This document shows positions 26,178 to 36,132 of a stretch of DNA of 61,892 bases, one piece after another. Under the pieces are notes generated by a model, which saw only the letters and a list, made by a program, of their open reading frames with translations, was not told the origin of the DNA and made no database searches. The stretch is from an uncultured Gammaproteobacteria bacterium (GTDB lineage: Bacteria; Pseudomonadota; Gammaproteobacteria; JAADHQ01), in NCBI GenBank assembly GCA_947258755.1, contig CAMYJO010000013.1:1-61892 (forward strand). The letters run 5' to 3'. Position 1 is the stretch's first letter. The number at the start of each line of letters is the position of its first letter. The translations under genes were made by a program, and so were the position numbers.

Positions 26178-26924
26178 ATGCCTGATCCACGGACTGATTT
26201 GGACGCGGCTTCAAAAAACAGTCAACCTGTATTTCATGCTTCTGACCTGACCAAAACCTATCAAATGGGTGAGGTGCAGGTGCATGCCTTACGCGGTGTT
26301 GATCTAGATTTATATGCGGGAGAATTTGTTGTCCTGCTTGGCGCATCCGGAAGCGGCAAATCAACCTTACTGAATATCCTCGGTGGCCTTGATGCGCCGA
26401 GCTCAGGCAGTGTCTATTATCGCGACCATGATCTCGGTGTGTATGATGATAGCAATATGACCCGTTACCGGCGCGAACATGTCGGCTTTGTGTTCCAGTT
26501 TTATAACCTGATCCCCAGTCTCACCGCGTATGAAAATGTCGCCCTGGTAACCGAGATCGCTGAAAAGCCATTATCACCGGATAAAGCACTGGAACTGGTA
26601 GGCCTCGGTGATCGCATGGATCATTTTCCTGCACAATTGTCCGGTGGTGAGCAGCAACGTGTTGCCATTGCCCGGGCAATCGCCAAACAGCCCGAAGTAT
26701 TACTGTGTGACGAACCCACCGGCGCGCTTGATGTCAGCACCGGTGTACTGGTACTTGAGGTTATCGAACAGGTCAACCGCGAACTGGGGACAACGACCAT
26801 TGTCATCACCCATAATGCCGCCATTGCCGAAATGGCCGACCGCGTGATTCATTTGAGTAATGGCCAGATCACGACCATACAGAAAAATAAAACCAAGAAA
26901 TCCCCAAAAGACATAGTCTGGTAA
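26178..26924 (+). CDS. ABC transporter ATP-binding protein (LolD/MacB type)
   Basis: A 248-residue ATPase with Walker [10 protein letters not shown] (about 56-64), Q-loop VFQFYNL, signature LSGGEQQR and Walker B VLLCDEP with TGALD. It matches the LolD/MacB/YknY class that pairs with FtsX-like permeases. The ATG is preceded by CGAGGT. The C-terminal tail is lysine-rich (KNKTKKSPK). It is first of three genes; the permease starts 13 bases later and an HlyD-type adaptor follows. Confidence 0.93.
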   Translation: MPDPRTDLDAASKNSQPVFHASDLTKTYQMGEVQVHALRGVDLDLYAGEFVVLLGASGSGKSTLLNILGGLDAPSSGSVYYRDHDLGVYDDSNMTRYRREHVGFVFQFYNLIPSLTAYENVALVTEIAEKPLSPDKALELVGLGDRMDHFPAQLSGGEQQRVAIARAIAKQPEVLLCDEPTGALDVSTGVLVLEVIEQVNRELGTTTIVITHNAAIAEMADRVIHLSNGQITTIQKNKTKKSPKDIVW

Positions 26925-26937
26925 CGGCGCAGCGAGC

Positions 26938-29301
26938 ATGCGGGCCATCGACAAAAAACTCTGGCGTGATCTATGGCACATGCGCGCACAGGCCATGGCC
27001 ATCATTTTAGTCATTATGTCGGGAGTCGCTGTCTTTATCATGTTTATCAGCACGCTGGATTCGCTATACCTTACCCGTGCCAACTATTACCAGGAATATC
27101 GCTTTGCACATGTTTTTTCAACACTTAAACGTGCACCCGATAGTCTGCTTGAGCGTATCGAGGATATTCCGGGCACTGCCAGGGTGGAAACGCGGGTTGT
27201 CGTTACCGTCAACCTGGATATCCCCGGTTACGACGAACCGGTAACGGGTCGCCTGGTCTCTATCCCAGATAGTGGCCAGCCGCTATTGAATCTGTTGCAT
27301 TTACGCCAAGGCCGATTAGTGGAGCAGGGACGGGATAATGAGGCTGTCATTAGCGAGGCCTTTGCCACTGAACACGGCTTTGTCCCTGGTGACAAAGTAC
27401 ATGCCATCATCAACGGTCGGCGCAAGGCATTGCACATTGTTGGCATCGCGATGTCGCCTGAATATGTCTATCAATTGCGTCCCGGCGGCGTGTTTCCTGA
27501 CTATGAACGCTACTCCATTATCTGGATGGGGCGTACCGCCCTCGGTAATGCCTATGACCTCGATGGAGCGTTTAATGATGTCGTCCTGAGCCTGGCCGCG
27601 AACGTCAATGAGAAGGATGTTATCGAACGTCTTGATAATTTGCTCGAACCCTATGGTGGTCGTGGTGCCTATGCGCGCGAGCACCAACTGTCCAATAATT
27701 TCCTCACCGAAGAACTAAAGACACTGAACAACAATGCATCGATTTTTCCGGTGATCTTCCTTGCGGTAGCGGTGTTTCTACTGAACGTGGTCGTTGGCCG
27801 CCTGATTGCGATGCAACGCGAACAAATTGCGGCACTGAAGGCATTTGGTTACAGCAATCTTGATGTGGCAATGCATTATTCCAAATTGGTCGTGGTGATT
27901 GTCATCTCCGGCGTACTGATGGGTGTCCTGACCGGCGTCTGGCTGGGACAGGGTATGAGCGAACTCTATATGGATTTTTTCAGCTTTCCGTATTTGCATT
28001 ACCAATTGACACCGGCAACGATTGTTAAGGCCGCGTTGATTAATACCCTTGCCGCCATGGCAGGTACGTTATTTGCCGTTCGTGCTGCGGTGCGATTACG
28101 ACCGGCAGAAGCCATGCGTCCTGAGCCGCCAAGCTCGTATAGTGTTTCTGTGGTCGAACGCATGGGCATCAAACGCTTATTGTCACAGCCCAACCGCATG
28201 ATCATACGCCACATACAACGCAGGCCGGTAAAATCACTGTTGTCCGTCATTGGCATCGCTATGGCCTGCGGCATCATGATGACCGGGCGCTTCCAACAAG
28301 ACACCATTAGTTACATGATGTACATTCAATATGGTCTGATGCAACGTGAAGATATATCCCTGACCTTTGTTGAACCGACATCGCGTAAAGCTATTTTTGA
28401 ATTAAAAAATATGCACGGCGTCAAACATGTGGAGGCATTTCGTACTGTACCGGTGCGCCTGCGATTTCAACATCGCAATCACCGTACCGCGATCCACGGC
28501 GTTAGCCCTGATGGAGATATCAAACGTTTGTTTGATGCCAAGCTGAAGCTGATAAAGCTTCCGGATGAGGGCATTGTGCTGACCGATTTTCTCGGGAAGT
28601 TACTTGGCGTTAAGGCCGGCGACCGTCTGACTGTGGAAGTCCTGGAGGGTAATCGTCCGGTTCGAGAACTCACTGTCGTCGGCCTTGTCAATGAGTACAT
28701 GGGCGCCAGGGCCTATATGAACCTGGCATCCTTAAATCGCTTTATGCGCGAAGGACAGGCCATCTCCGGTGTCTATCTCGCTGTCGATGATAGTGAAAAG
28801 AATCGCTTGTTCAGGAAGTTCAAGGATATGCCACGAATCGCCGGCACCCTGGAACGCGAGCAGGAAATCAAAAACTTTTACAAAACCATGAATGAAACGA
28901 TGATCTTTATCACCTCGGTTGCCACCGTATTTGCGATGGTCATTGCCTTTGGTGTCGTCTATAACAGCGCGCGTATTTCGTTAACTGAGCGTAGCCGCGA
29001 ACTGGCCAGCTTGCGTGTACTCGGCTTTACCCGTGCAGAGATTTCCTACATTCTACTCGGTGAACTTACTATACTAACCTTACTGGCGATCATTCCGGGT
29101 TTTTTGATCGGCGAGGCCCTATGCGGCCTGATCGCAAGCGCATTGCAGTCCGAGCTTTATCGCGTACCGGTCGTACTAGAGACACAGACCTACGCTTTTG
29201 CGGCCACCGTCGTTATCCTGTCTGCCGTTATCTCGGGACTGGTGGTGAGACGAAGACTGGACAAGCTTGACTTGATTGCTGTTCTTAAAACCAAGGAGTA
29301 A
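26938..29301 (+). CDS. ABC transporter permease, duplicated FtsX-like (LolC/MacB family)
   Basis: A 787-residue permease with two MacB-like periplasmic domains and two FtsX domains. The first helix is near residues 15-38, a three-helix FtsX block spans about 270-395, another helix lies near 430-450, and a second FtsX block spans about 660-775 (LTERSRELASLRVLGFTRAE, a typical FtsX coupling segment, seen here as SRELASLRVLGF). It would export or extract a substrate using the adjacent ATPase. The substrate is unknown. The stop is inside the ribosome site of the adaptor gene. Confidence 0.9.
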   Translation: MRAIDKKLWRDLWHMRAQAMAIILVIMSGVAVFIMFISTLDSLYLTRANYYQEYRFAHVFSTLKRAPDSLLERIEDIPGTARVETRVVVTVNLDIPGYDEPVTGRLVSIPDSGQPLLNLLHLRQGRLVEQGRDNEAVISEAFATEHGFVPGDKVHAIINGRRKALHIVGIAMSPEYVYQLRPGGVFPDYERYSIIWMGRTALGNAYDLDGAFNDVVLSLAANVNEKDVIERLDNLLEPYGGRGAYAREHQLSNNFLTEELKTLNNNASIFPVIFLAVAVFLLNVVVGRLIAMQREQIAALKAFGYSNLDVAMHYSKLVVVIVISGVLMGVLTGVWLGQGMSELYMDFFSFPYLHYQLTPATIVKAALINTLAAMAGTLFAVRAAVRLRPAEAMRPEPPSSYSVSVVERMGIKRLLSQPNRMIIRHIQRRPVKSLLSVIGIAMACGIMMTGRFQQDTISYMMYIQYGLMQREDISLTFVEPTSRKAIFELKNMHGVKHVEAFRTVPVRLRFQHRNHRTAIHGVSPDGDIKRLFDAKLKLIKLPDEGIVLTDFLGKLLGVKAGDRLTVEVLEGNRPVRELTVVGLVNEYMGARAYMNLASLNRFMREGQAISGVYLAVDDSEKNRLFRKFKDMPRIAGTLEREQEIKNFYKTMNETMIFITSVATVFAMVIAFGVVYNSARISLTERSRELASLRVLGFTRAEISYILLGELTILTLLAIIPGFLIGEALCGLIASALQSELYRVPVVLETQTYAFAATVVILSAVISGLVVRRRLDKLDLIAVLKTKE

Positions 29302-29305
29302 TACC

Positions 29306-30499
29306 ATGCATTGGCAGACTCGTGTTAAAATCGGCATCCTCATAGTCCTGGTAGTGGCGGCTATTGCTTATGGTTTCAAGCCTACGCCGGTCTACGTCGA
29401 TGCCGCGCAGGCCAAACACGCAAAGATGAGTGTCATCGTTGAAGAAGAGGGCAAGACCCGGGTTATTGATCGATTTGTTATTTCTGCCCCGGTGTCCGGT
29501 TATGCACGGCGTGTTCTGCTGGATGTCGGTGATAACGTCAGCCGCGGTCAGTCCTTACTACAACTTGAACCCTTACGTTCAGCGGTACTTGATCCTCGCA
29601 GCCGTGCCGAAGCACAGGCGCGCGTCGCCGCAACCAAGGATGCACTCAGCGCTGCCAGAGAGAAAGTCAAGGCGGCCTCTGCCAACGCCGATCTCGCCAA
29701 GACCAATCTTGAACGTATAGCGAGACTGCGTAAAAATAATCATGTCACTCAGGACCAACTCGACCATGCGCAGGCAGAACAACGCAGCAGCGAAGCAGAA
29801 TTACGCTCTTCAAAGTTTGCCGTTGAAGTAGCACGGCACGAATGGGAGGCAGCAAAAACTACATTACAATATTCTGCCGCACAAAACACGCAAGCGGCTA
29901 GCGAACAAGTCGTGATCAATTCGCCTATTGATGGCAGTGTGCTTAAGGTCCACCGTGAAAGTGAGGGCGTTGTCAGTGCAGGCCAAGCACTGCTCGAAGT
30001 GGGCAACCCTGATACGCTGGAAGTCGAGATTGATGTGCTGTCGATAGATGCTGTACGTATAAAACCAGGGACTACCGTTATCCTCAATCGCTGGGGTGGC
30101 GAAAAGACTCTAGAGGGTGTTGTACGCATGGTTGAACCGGTCGGTTTTACCAAAATATCGGCCTTAGGTGTTGAAGAACAGCGGGTACCCGTTATTGTCG
30201 ATATTGTTTCTCCTATTGAACAATGGAAGCGACTCGGTGATGGCTACCGGGTTGAGGCCGGTTTCGTTTTGTGGGAACAGGAGAATGTGCTACAAATACC
30301 ATCAAGCGCTTTATTTCATTATAAGGATGACTGGGCAGTATTTGTTATTGAGGATGATCGTGCGCAGCGCCGAATTGTCAGCATCGGCCAACGCAATGGC
30401 CTGGTCGCTCAAATAGTCGATGGTCTTGCTAGTGAGGAAATAATTGTGACCCATCCTGATAATGATATCAGCGATGGTACTCGCCTGCGCATTCGCTGA
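29306..30499 (+). CDS. HlyD-family periplasmic adaptor of the ABC exporter
   Basis: A 397-residue membrane-fusion protein from ATG 29306, preceded by AAGGAG; a reading from 29276 overlaps the permease and is less likely. It has an N-terminal membrane helix (about 6-24), a biotinyl-lipoyl half (VISAPVSGYARRVLLDVGD), a helical hairpin (about 100-195) and the matching second half (VINSPIDGSVLKV), then beta-barrel domains. It links the permease to an outer-membrane channel encoded elsewhere. The set resembles DevBCA/MacAB-like exporters. Confidence 0.9.
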   Translation: MHWQTRVKIGILIVLVVAAIAYGFKPTPVYVDAAQAKHAKMSVIVEEEGKTRVIDRFVISAPVSGYARRVLLDVGDNVSRGQSLLQLEPLRSAVLDPRSRAEAQARVAATKDALSAAREKVKAASANADLAKTNLERIARLRKNNHVTQDQLDHAQAEQRSSEAELRSSKFAVEVARHEWEAAKTTLQYSAAQNTQAASEQVVINSPIDGSVLKVHRESEGVVSAGQALLEVGNPDTLEVEIDVLSIDAVRIKPGTTVILNRWGGEKTLEGVVRMVEPVGFTKISALGVEEQRVPVIVDIVSPIEQWKRLGDGYRVEAGFVLWEQENVLQIPSSALFHYKDDWAVFVIEDDRAQRRIVSIGQRNGLVAQIVDGLASEEIIVTHPDNDISDGTRLRIR

Positions 30500-30548
30500 T
30501 TCCTGTATCGATAGACAATACTGAGTTTGTCGGCAGGCGCTCTTTACG

Positions 30549-30749
30549 CTATTCATCTCTTTTCGTGGTCGTTAAGTATAACCACAGAAAGCCCGAGATG
30601 CCTGCCAGGGCCGAGGCCAGCAGAATGCCGCTCTTGGCCATTAACAAGTCTTCAGGGTGATGAGCAAAACCTAACTCTGCAATAAATATAGACATCGTAA
30701 AACCGATGCCGCCCATCAGAGCAACACCGATTTCGATAACAGGCCGCAA
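30549..30749 (-). pseudogene. nhaA: C-terminal remnant of Na+/H+ antiporter NhaA
   Basis: A 66-codon open frame whose sequence GGIGFTMSIFIAELGF and following AKSGILLASALAG match the C-terminal two helices of NhaA. Full NhaA has about 390 residues. In the same frame a TGA lies about 20 bases upstream, and the following DNA belongs to another gene, so the rest of the gene is gone. The first codon is TTG. I read it as a decayed fragment left by deletion or rearrangement. The window still encodes an Mrp antiporter. Confidence 0.8.
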
Positions 30750-30767
30750 TAAAACATTGTGAATAAT

Positions 30768-31058
30768 TCAGTTATGTTTTCTACTACAGGCTGATCTTAT
30801 TTCCATCGTAGCCTGGATGCTCTCGATCCCCGACAGATGCTCCAGCAGGCATCCATTGTATGCACGTCTCTTGGCTGACGTGAAGCTAGGGTTTCTGTAA
30901 TTCTCTTCACAGGCCTGTTTTATCAGGCTGGCGGTAACATCCAGTTTTGCACCTTTCAGGTGTTTCAATATACAATCATCGTATTCAGATTGTCCGGCAT
31001 GAACCGAGGTTGCAAGCGCTAAAAGCAGGACACTGATAGTTTTCAATGATTTCTTCAT
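30768..31058 (-). CDS. Small secreted four-cysteine protein (VF_A0006-like)
   Basis: A 96-residue protein from ATG 31058 with a signal peptide ending in SVHA. The mature part contains two similar units, each with DCILKHL or GCLLEHL followed about 20 residues later by a second cysteine (IKQAC, RSAC), giving four cysteines that likely form disulfides. It resembles the VF_A0006 family of four-cysteine periplasmic proteins; I recall this name but could not verify it. Role unknown. Confidence 0.72.
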   Translation of the reverse strand: MKKSLKTISVLLLALATSVHAGQSEYDDCILKHLKGAKLDVTASLIKQACEENYRNPSFTSAKRRAYNGCLLEHLSGIESIQATMEIRSACSRKHN

Positions 31059-31165
31059 ATTAAGTCCAGCCTCTGTCAATATTTGGCATAATAATTCGCA
31101 TGGTATGGCAGTGACAAGAAACCTTGGATAAAGTCGTTGCCTACTCCATACTGATTCAAAATTAT

Positions 31166-32563
31166 CTAGATCTGACTGAGGTCAACAATATCACCAGCCT
31201 TTGGCACCGATGCTACTAATTGTAGTTTTTCATGCAGCAGTTGGCTGAATTCCTGTTTGACTTCAGGATCACCATGCACGACAAACACCTTTGGTTTATT
31301 AATGAAACCGCCCGCCCATTGTAACAGTTCGTTCTGATCGGCATGCGCAGAAAGGCCGCCGACCGTATGGATCTGGGCATTGACGTCGTAAAACTCTCCA
31401 TGAATCTTGACCTCCTTTTCTCGATTGACCAGCCTGCGGCCCAATGTTCCATTGGCCTGATAGCCAACGATCATGACATGGCATTCTCTGCGAGTAATAT
31501 TGTGCTTCAAGTGATGTATTATTCGACCACCGTTACACATGCCACTCCCTGCAATGATAATGGCACCACTCCTGATTTCGTTTATTTGCATGGACTCTTC
31601 TACGGCATGGGTCAACTTCAGATTGCGCAGGTGAGGCATTTCATTGATTTGACTACGTAACTTGGTTGCCTCTTCGTCATACAAGTGTGGATAATCCCAG
31701 TAGATGTGGCTTGCCTCGATGGCCATTGGACTGTCGAGAAATATTTGCCAACGATCCAGCCCCCATTCATCGTAATTCGTTCCCATCAGGTACAGTAATT
31801 CCTGGCTTCGGCCAATGGAAAATGCTGGGATCAGGATATTGCCATGCTCAGCCCCGGCTCTACTGATAACTTCGCCTATTTCCTCAATCGTCTGTTGCCT
31901 GTCTCTGTGCAGGCGGTTGCCATAGGTACTTTCCATCAGTACCAAGTCTGCCTCTTCAATGGTCGTCGGATCATTCAGTATGGGTGTGTCGTACTGGCCA
32001 ATATCGCCGCTGAAGACAATTTTACGGGTTACACTGCCTTCAGTGAGCCATATTTCCACCATGCAGGCACCCAATATATGTCCGGCATCCTGATAACGGA
32101 TGGAGATGCCTGGTAAAATCTGCCGTTTTTCACGATAGGGCATACCTTCCATATGCTCCCATGCTTTAATCGCATCGGCTTCCGTGTACAAAGATTCTAT
32201 GGGTTCCAAGCCTTTTTTCGCGCGTTTTTTATTTTGATATTTGGCATCGCGCTCTGCCAGGCTGGCGGAATCACGCAACAATACGGCACACAGATCCCTC
32301 GTTGCATTTTGAGTGTATATGGGGCCACGGAAACCACGCTTGACCAATAGCGGCGTGCGTCCCGAGTGATCAATATGGGCATGGCTCAATACCACTGCAT
32401 CAATCTTGTCGAGGTCAAACGGAAAGGGCTCACGGTTGGCTTCCTCTTCCTTGCGCCTGCCCTGTATCAGCCCACAATCTATCAGGATCTGATATTCACC
32501 GTTTCTGATGATATGGCATGATCCGGTCACACCACCAGTGGCGCCATAAAATTCCAACTCCAT
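31166..32563 (-). CDS. MBL-fold hydrolase with beta-CASP and RMMBL domains
   Basis: A 465-residue protein with metal motif HAHIDHSG, ESTYGNR, a beta-CASP middle and the RMMBL-type end (GYQANGTLGR, GLSAHADQ, VHGDPE). This is the CPSF73/RNase J-related architecture, so the probable activity is RNA endonuclease or exonuclease with two zinc ions. It is transcribed divergently from the PhnD-like gene. No neighbour indicates a specific substrate. Confidence 0.9.
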   Translation of the reverse strand: MELEFYGATGGVTGSCHIIRNGEYQILIDCGLIQGRRKEEEANREPFPFDLDKIDAVVLSHAHIDHSGRTPLLVKRGFRGPIYTQNATRDLCAVLLRDSASLAERDAKYQNKKRAKKGLEPIESLYTEADAIKAWEHMEGMPYREKRQILPGISIRYQDAGHILGACMVEIWLTEGSVTRKIVFSGDIGQYDTPILNDPTTIEEADLVLMESTYGNRLHRDRQQTIEEIGEVISRAGAEHGNILIPAFSIGRSQELLYLMGTNYDEWGLDRWQIFLDSPMAIEASHIYWDYPHLYDEEATKLRSQINEMPHLRNLKLTHAVEESMQINEIRSGAIIIAGSGMCNGGRIIHHLKHNITRRECHVMIVGYQANGTLGRRLVNREKEVKIHGEFYDVNAQIHTVGGLSAHADQNELLQWAGGFINKPKVFVVHGDPEVKQEFSQLLHEKLQLVASVPKAGDIVDLSQI

Positions 32564-32795
32564 TATTACGCTCCTTTTCGCCTTTTAAGACAGGGGGAAA
32601 GACATTATCTATGTTATTACATAAGCATTCTAATATCATCGTTAAATAACAATATGTTATTCAGCCCGCTCTTAATTCCCTGTTATTAATACAGTTTTGA
32701 TCCACGCACGATTAAAGATCGCTACCTGAAATGCCGACATGTTTACTGGGACATAGCACCTGGCCCCTGGCAGTCATACTGCATTCTCCATTGCT

Positions 32796-33710
32796 ATGAC
32801 GAGCACTATAACGACAACGAACAGCAATGAAGGATTAGTCTTGCAACATAGAGTGGTATATCAACGTTTTTTCGCGCTTATTCTGGTTTGCAGCGAGCTA
32901 TTGTTTTGTCGGCTTGCCTTTAGCGCTGAAGACCCTCTGGTCATGGGTATTTTTCCCAGGCGTAATGCTGCTACCACGATCACCCTGTTTAAACCGATGG
33001 CGGCCTACCTGAGTAAACAACTGGGTAGAGAAGTAACGTTGGTGACAGCGAGAAATTTTGCTTCATTCTGGAAGGGTATCGTCGATAAAAAATACGATAT
33101 TGCTCACTACAACCAGTATCACTATATAAAATCGCATGATGAATTCGGTTACGAAGTAATTTTAAAAAATGAGGAATTCGGCGAATCTTTGATTGCGAGC
33201 GCGTTGGTCGTTAGAAATGATAGTGGCATCAATACACTGCAAGATCTAAAAGGTAAAAAAATACTGTTTGGCGGCGGCCCCAAGGCGATGCAGTCATACA
33301 TTATCACGACCCTGATGCTCAGGCGGGCAGGTCTTATGAAGGGCGATTACCAGGAACTGTTTGCAAAAAATCCACCCAATGCCTGCATAGGCGTTTACCA
33401 TCAACACGCAGATGCGGCGGGTGCCGGTAATTTGGTGGTAAATTTTCCAGCAGTGAAAAACAAGATCAATGTAGATGAGATCAGTTTTCTTGAATTGAGT
33501 AAAAAAATGGAACAATTACCCTGGGCAGTCAAGGGTAACATGGATCCCGCTTTGAAAATAAAAATCCAGTCAGTTCTCAGCACCTTAACAAGCTCTGAAG
33601 AAGGTCGCTCAGTATTGAAACAAGCAAAATTAACCAACTTACTAAAGGTTGAAGACGCCCAATATAATACTCATCGTGAAATTATCAAGGAACTGGAAGC
33701 ATACCCCTAA
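32796..33710 (+). CDS. PhnD-like periplasmic binding protein
   Basis: A 304-residue phosphate/phosphite/phosphonate-type substrate-binding protein with a signal peptide (hydrophobic FFALILVCSELLF). The fold is recognisable from MGIFPRRNAAT, NFASFWKG, HYNQYHY and VKGNMDP. The listed ATG has no good ribosome site; a TTG at 32841 with AAGGA six bases before it gives a more ordinary signal peptide. No permease or ATPase gene is adjacent; a sensor kinase follows eight bases later. It probably delivers ligand information to that kinase. Confidence 0.85.
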   Translation: MTSTITTTNSNEGLVLQHRVVYQRFFALILVCSELLFCRLAFSAEDPLVMGIFPRRNAATTITLFKPMAAYLSKQLGREVTLVTARNFASFWKGIVDKKYDIAHYNQYHYIKSHDEFGYEVILKNEEFGESLIASALVVRNDSGINTLQDLKGKKILFGGGPKAMQSYIITTLMLRRAGLMKGDYQELFAKNPPNACIGVYHQHADAAGAGNLVVNFPAVKNKINVDEISFLELSKKMEQLPWAVKGNMDPALKIKIQSVLSTLTSSEEGRSVLKQAKLTNLLKVEDAQYNTHREIIKELEAYP

Positions 33711-33717
33711 GCACTAT

Positions 33718-35625
33718 ATGAAAAATAAACAACAAACAGAGAAGCGCTTTGTCAGCCTTGGTACCAAATTTATTTTGCTAGTTGTCATCATTCTACTGAG
33801 TACGATGGGCGTGGCTGCTTATGTGAATGTAAATTTGCAAAAAAGCAGTATCATCGAGCAGTTAAAGGCCAAGGGTCAGACCATGGGTAGTTTTATTTCC
33901 CTGATTAGTACTGATGCGATTCTAGGCTATGATTTCATCCTGCTGGATCGTTATATGGAAGAAATTTCACATCAGCCTGATGTCGTCTATGGGGCAATAT
34001 TCTCTCCCAAAAACACCAACCTTAGTTCCTATCTTAACAAGCAACATCCCTACATTGCCCCTGCACTGGTAGATAACACACCAACTATTCTAAATGTGAT
34101 AGAGCAAGTCAATACGCATGAAGATATACTGCCGATGGAATTTGCGATTCAGAATGGTGATGAGACGATAGGTATATTGCATATCGGGCTAAGCACCAAA
34201 AAGGCCAGTGAGCTTTCAAAGCGGGTTTTCAAAGAACAACTTGCGGAAATAGTCGTTATCATTCTTTTTCTAAGCCTGTGTATCTATTATGTCTTCCGCA
34301 CTAATGTACTGCGGCCGGTACGTAATCTAATTACCAGCTCCGAACGCCTGGCTATAGGTGATATCGACCATAAAGCCAGTATCATTTCTAACGATGAACT
34401 CGGTACACTTGCACGCTCATTCAATCAGATGACCGATTCTCTTAATAACAGTCATATAGAAAAAGACAACGTGGTAGGCCAACTGCTAAATGCAAATAAA
34501 AAACTGGAAACAGCCACCAAGGCCAAAAGTGCTTTTATGGCCAATATGAGTCATGAAATTCGCACACCATTAACAGCGATTATAGGTTTTGGCGAACACC
34601 TGCAATCGCCAGATATCCCAATGTCGGACCGTGGTAAAGCGATCGACTCTATTGTACAGAATGGCGCACATCTGCAACAAATCATCAACGATATACTCGA
34701 TCTTTCAAAAGTTGAGGCCGAAAAGCTGGAAGTTGAACGTATTGAGGTATCCTTGTTTGAATTGATCAAACACATAGAAACACTGGTCAGTATTCAAACA
34801 CAGGAACGTGGTTTAACTTACACCATTGATTACGATTTCCCATTGCCGGAAAAAATTATTACTGACCCGCTGCGCTACAAACAGATATTGATTAACATCT
34901 GTAATAACGCCATCAAGTTTACAGAAAAAGGTGGCATACATATCAATATTGCACTACAACAAAATCGCAAACTAAGGGTCGATATTAAGGATTCTGGTAT
35001 CGGGCTCGAAGCAGATCAAATAGACAGGATCTTTGAGGCCTTTACCCAGGCCGACTCAAGCACGTCAAGAAAATATGGTGGCACTGGATTAGGGTTACCG
35101 TTATCTCGCAAACTGGCTGAAATGCTCGGTGGAAACATTACCGTGACCAGCACACCTGGATTAGGTAGTTGCTTCAGTATCGTCACTGACCCCGGCTATA
35201 TTGATACAGCAAAATTGATCGATAAAGTTCCAAGTAATGTGCACACCACATCGAAAACTGAATCTGACACAGCACCTGTTCAACTTTCAGGAACTATCCT
35301 GCTTGCAGAGGATACTATTGACAACCAGCGTCTGATTTCCATGTATATTCATAAAGTGGGCGCTCACATTGACATCGCCAATAATGGTCAGGAGGCGGTA
35401 GATGCGGCGCTGTCAAAGGAATATGACCTCATTCTTATGGATATGCAGATGCCGATTATGGACGGCATGCAGGCCGTGAAGATTTTACGCGAAAGGTCTT
35501 ATAGCAAACCGATAGCGGCGCTTACGGCTAACGCGATGAAAAAAGACATGGAATACTGTATCAATGCTGGCTGTGATGATTTTCTGGCGAAACCAATTGA
35601 TCGTAAAAATTTACTGCGCTTCTAG
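33718..35625 (+). CDS. Hybrid sensor histidine kinase (HAMP-HisKA-HATPase-REC), 3' end frameshifted
   Basis: A 635-residue membrane kinase from ATG 33718. It has TM1 (about 17-38), a periplasmic sensor (about 40-180), TM2 (about 186-205), HAMP, HisKA with His279 in MSHEIRTPLT, an ATPase domain (NNAIKF, DSGIGLE, GGTGLGLPLS) and a REC domain with Asp575 (ILMDMQMPIMDG). The frame ends abruptly after KPIDRKNLLRF. In the next frame the sequence continues LLEKYL, the normal REC end, and then an Hpt domain, so one base appears lost near 35619. It follows the PhnD-like gene by eight bases. Confidence 0.9.
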   Translation: MKNKQQTEKRFVSLGTKFILLVVIILLSTMGVAAYVNVNLQKSSIIEQLKAKGQTMGSFISLISTDAILGYDFILLDRYMEEISHQPDVVYGAIFSPKNTNLSSYLNKQHPYIAPALVDNTPTILNVIEQVNTHEDILPMEFAIQNGDETIGILHIGLSTKKASELSKRVFKEQLAEIVVIILFLSLCIYYVFRTNVLRPVRNLITSSERLAIGDIDHKASIISNDELGTLARSFNQMTDSLNNSHIEKDNVVGQLLNANKKLETATKAKSAFMANMSHEIRTPLTAIIGFGEHLQSPDIPMSDRGKAIDSIVQNGAHLQQIINDILDLSKVEAEKLEVERIEVSLFELIKHIETLVSIQTQERGLTYTIDYDFPLPEKIITDPLRYKQILINICNNAIKFTEKGGIHINIALQQNRKLRVDIKDSGIGLEADQIDRIFEAFTQADSSTSRKYGGTGLGLPLSRKLAEMLGGNITVTSTPGLGSCFSIVTDPGYIDTAKLIDKVPSNVHTTSKTESDTAPVQLSGTILLAEDTIDNQRLISMYIHKVGAHIDIANNGQEAVDAALSKEYDLILMDMQMPIMDGMQAVKILRERSYSKPIAALTANAMKKDMEYCINAGCDDFLAKPIDRKNLLRF

Positions 35626-35678
35626 AGAAGTATCTCACTGCCAAGGAAGTCGATATAACAGCGCCGATAACTTCGACG

Positions 35679-35999
35679 ATGAATGATGCTCATGAATTTC
35701 AAGATATTATCGACATGTTTGTCGAACGTCTTCCATCACTGCTTGAAAATATTCAGAATGCCTTTGATGTTCAAGACTGGCAACGATTGCAAGCTTTGAC
35801 TCATGAGTTAAAAGGTGTCAGCGGTTCTCTTGGCTTCCCCTCGTTGACGGATGTGTCGGTAGCTATTGAAGATAAACTAAGTCAAGACCTTCATGATGGC
35901 ATCAAGGCACATATAACTGAACTTAATACACTAATCGAACGAGTTCTTGCCGCAAAGGCAGGGAAAGAAACTCACCAAGCACTGCAGATCCAAAGCTGA
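35679..35999 (+). CDS. Hpt phosphotransfer domain (detached C-terminus of the hybrid kinase)
   Basis: A 106-residue Hpt domain with the phosphorylatable His in THELKGVSGSLG. The open frame extends upstream of its ATG without a stop back through LLEKYLTAKEV, which is the missing end of the preceding REC domain. The simplest reading is a single HK-REC-Hpt protein of about 760 residues split by a one-base deletion. If the shift is real, the Hpt could still be made from the ATG at 35679 and act in trans; no strong ribosome site is seen there. Confidence 0.85.
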   Translation: MNDAHEFQDIIDMFVERLPSLLENIQNAFDVQDWQRLQALTHELKGVSGSLGFPSLTDVSVAIEDKLSQDLHDGIKAHITELNTLIERVLAAKAGKETHQALQIQS

Positions 36000-36132
36000 G
36001 AGTAAAACCATACTCTAAAATTAGCTCACTCTCGTACTACTGTTATACCTGCTGCAAATCTATGAATTCGTTTGTCAGACAAACATGCCTGGAACTATTA
36101 GCTATTTCATAGTGTTATAACAAGTCCATTTT

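Noticed and set aside
30311-30556. 81-codon minus-strand open frame at the end of the HlyD-type adaptor gene
   Set aside because: It mostly overlaps the adaptor on the opposite strand and lacks a ribosome site.
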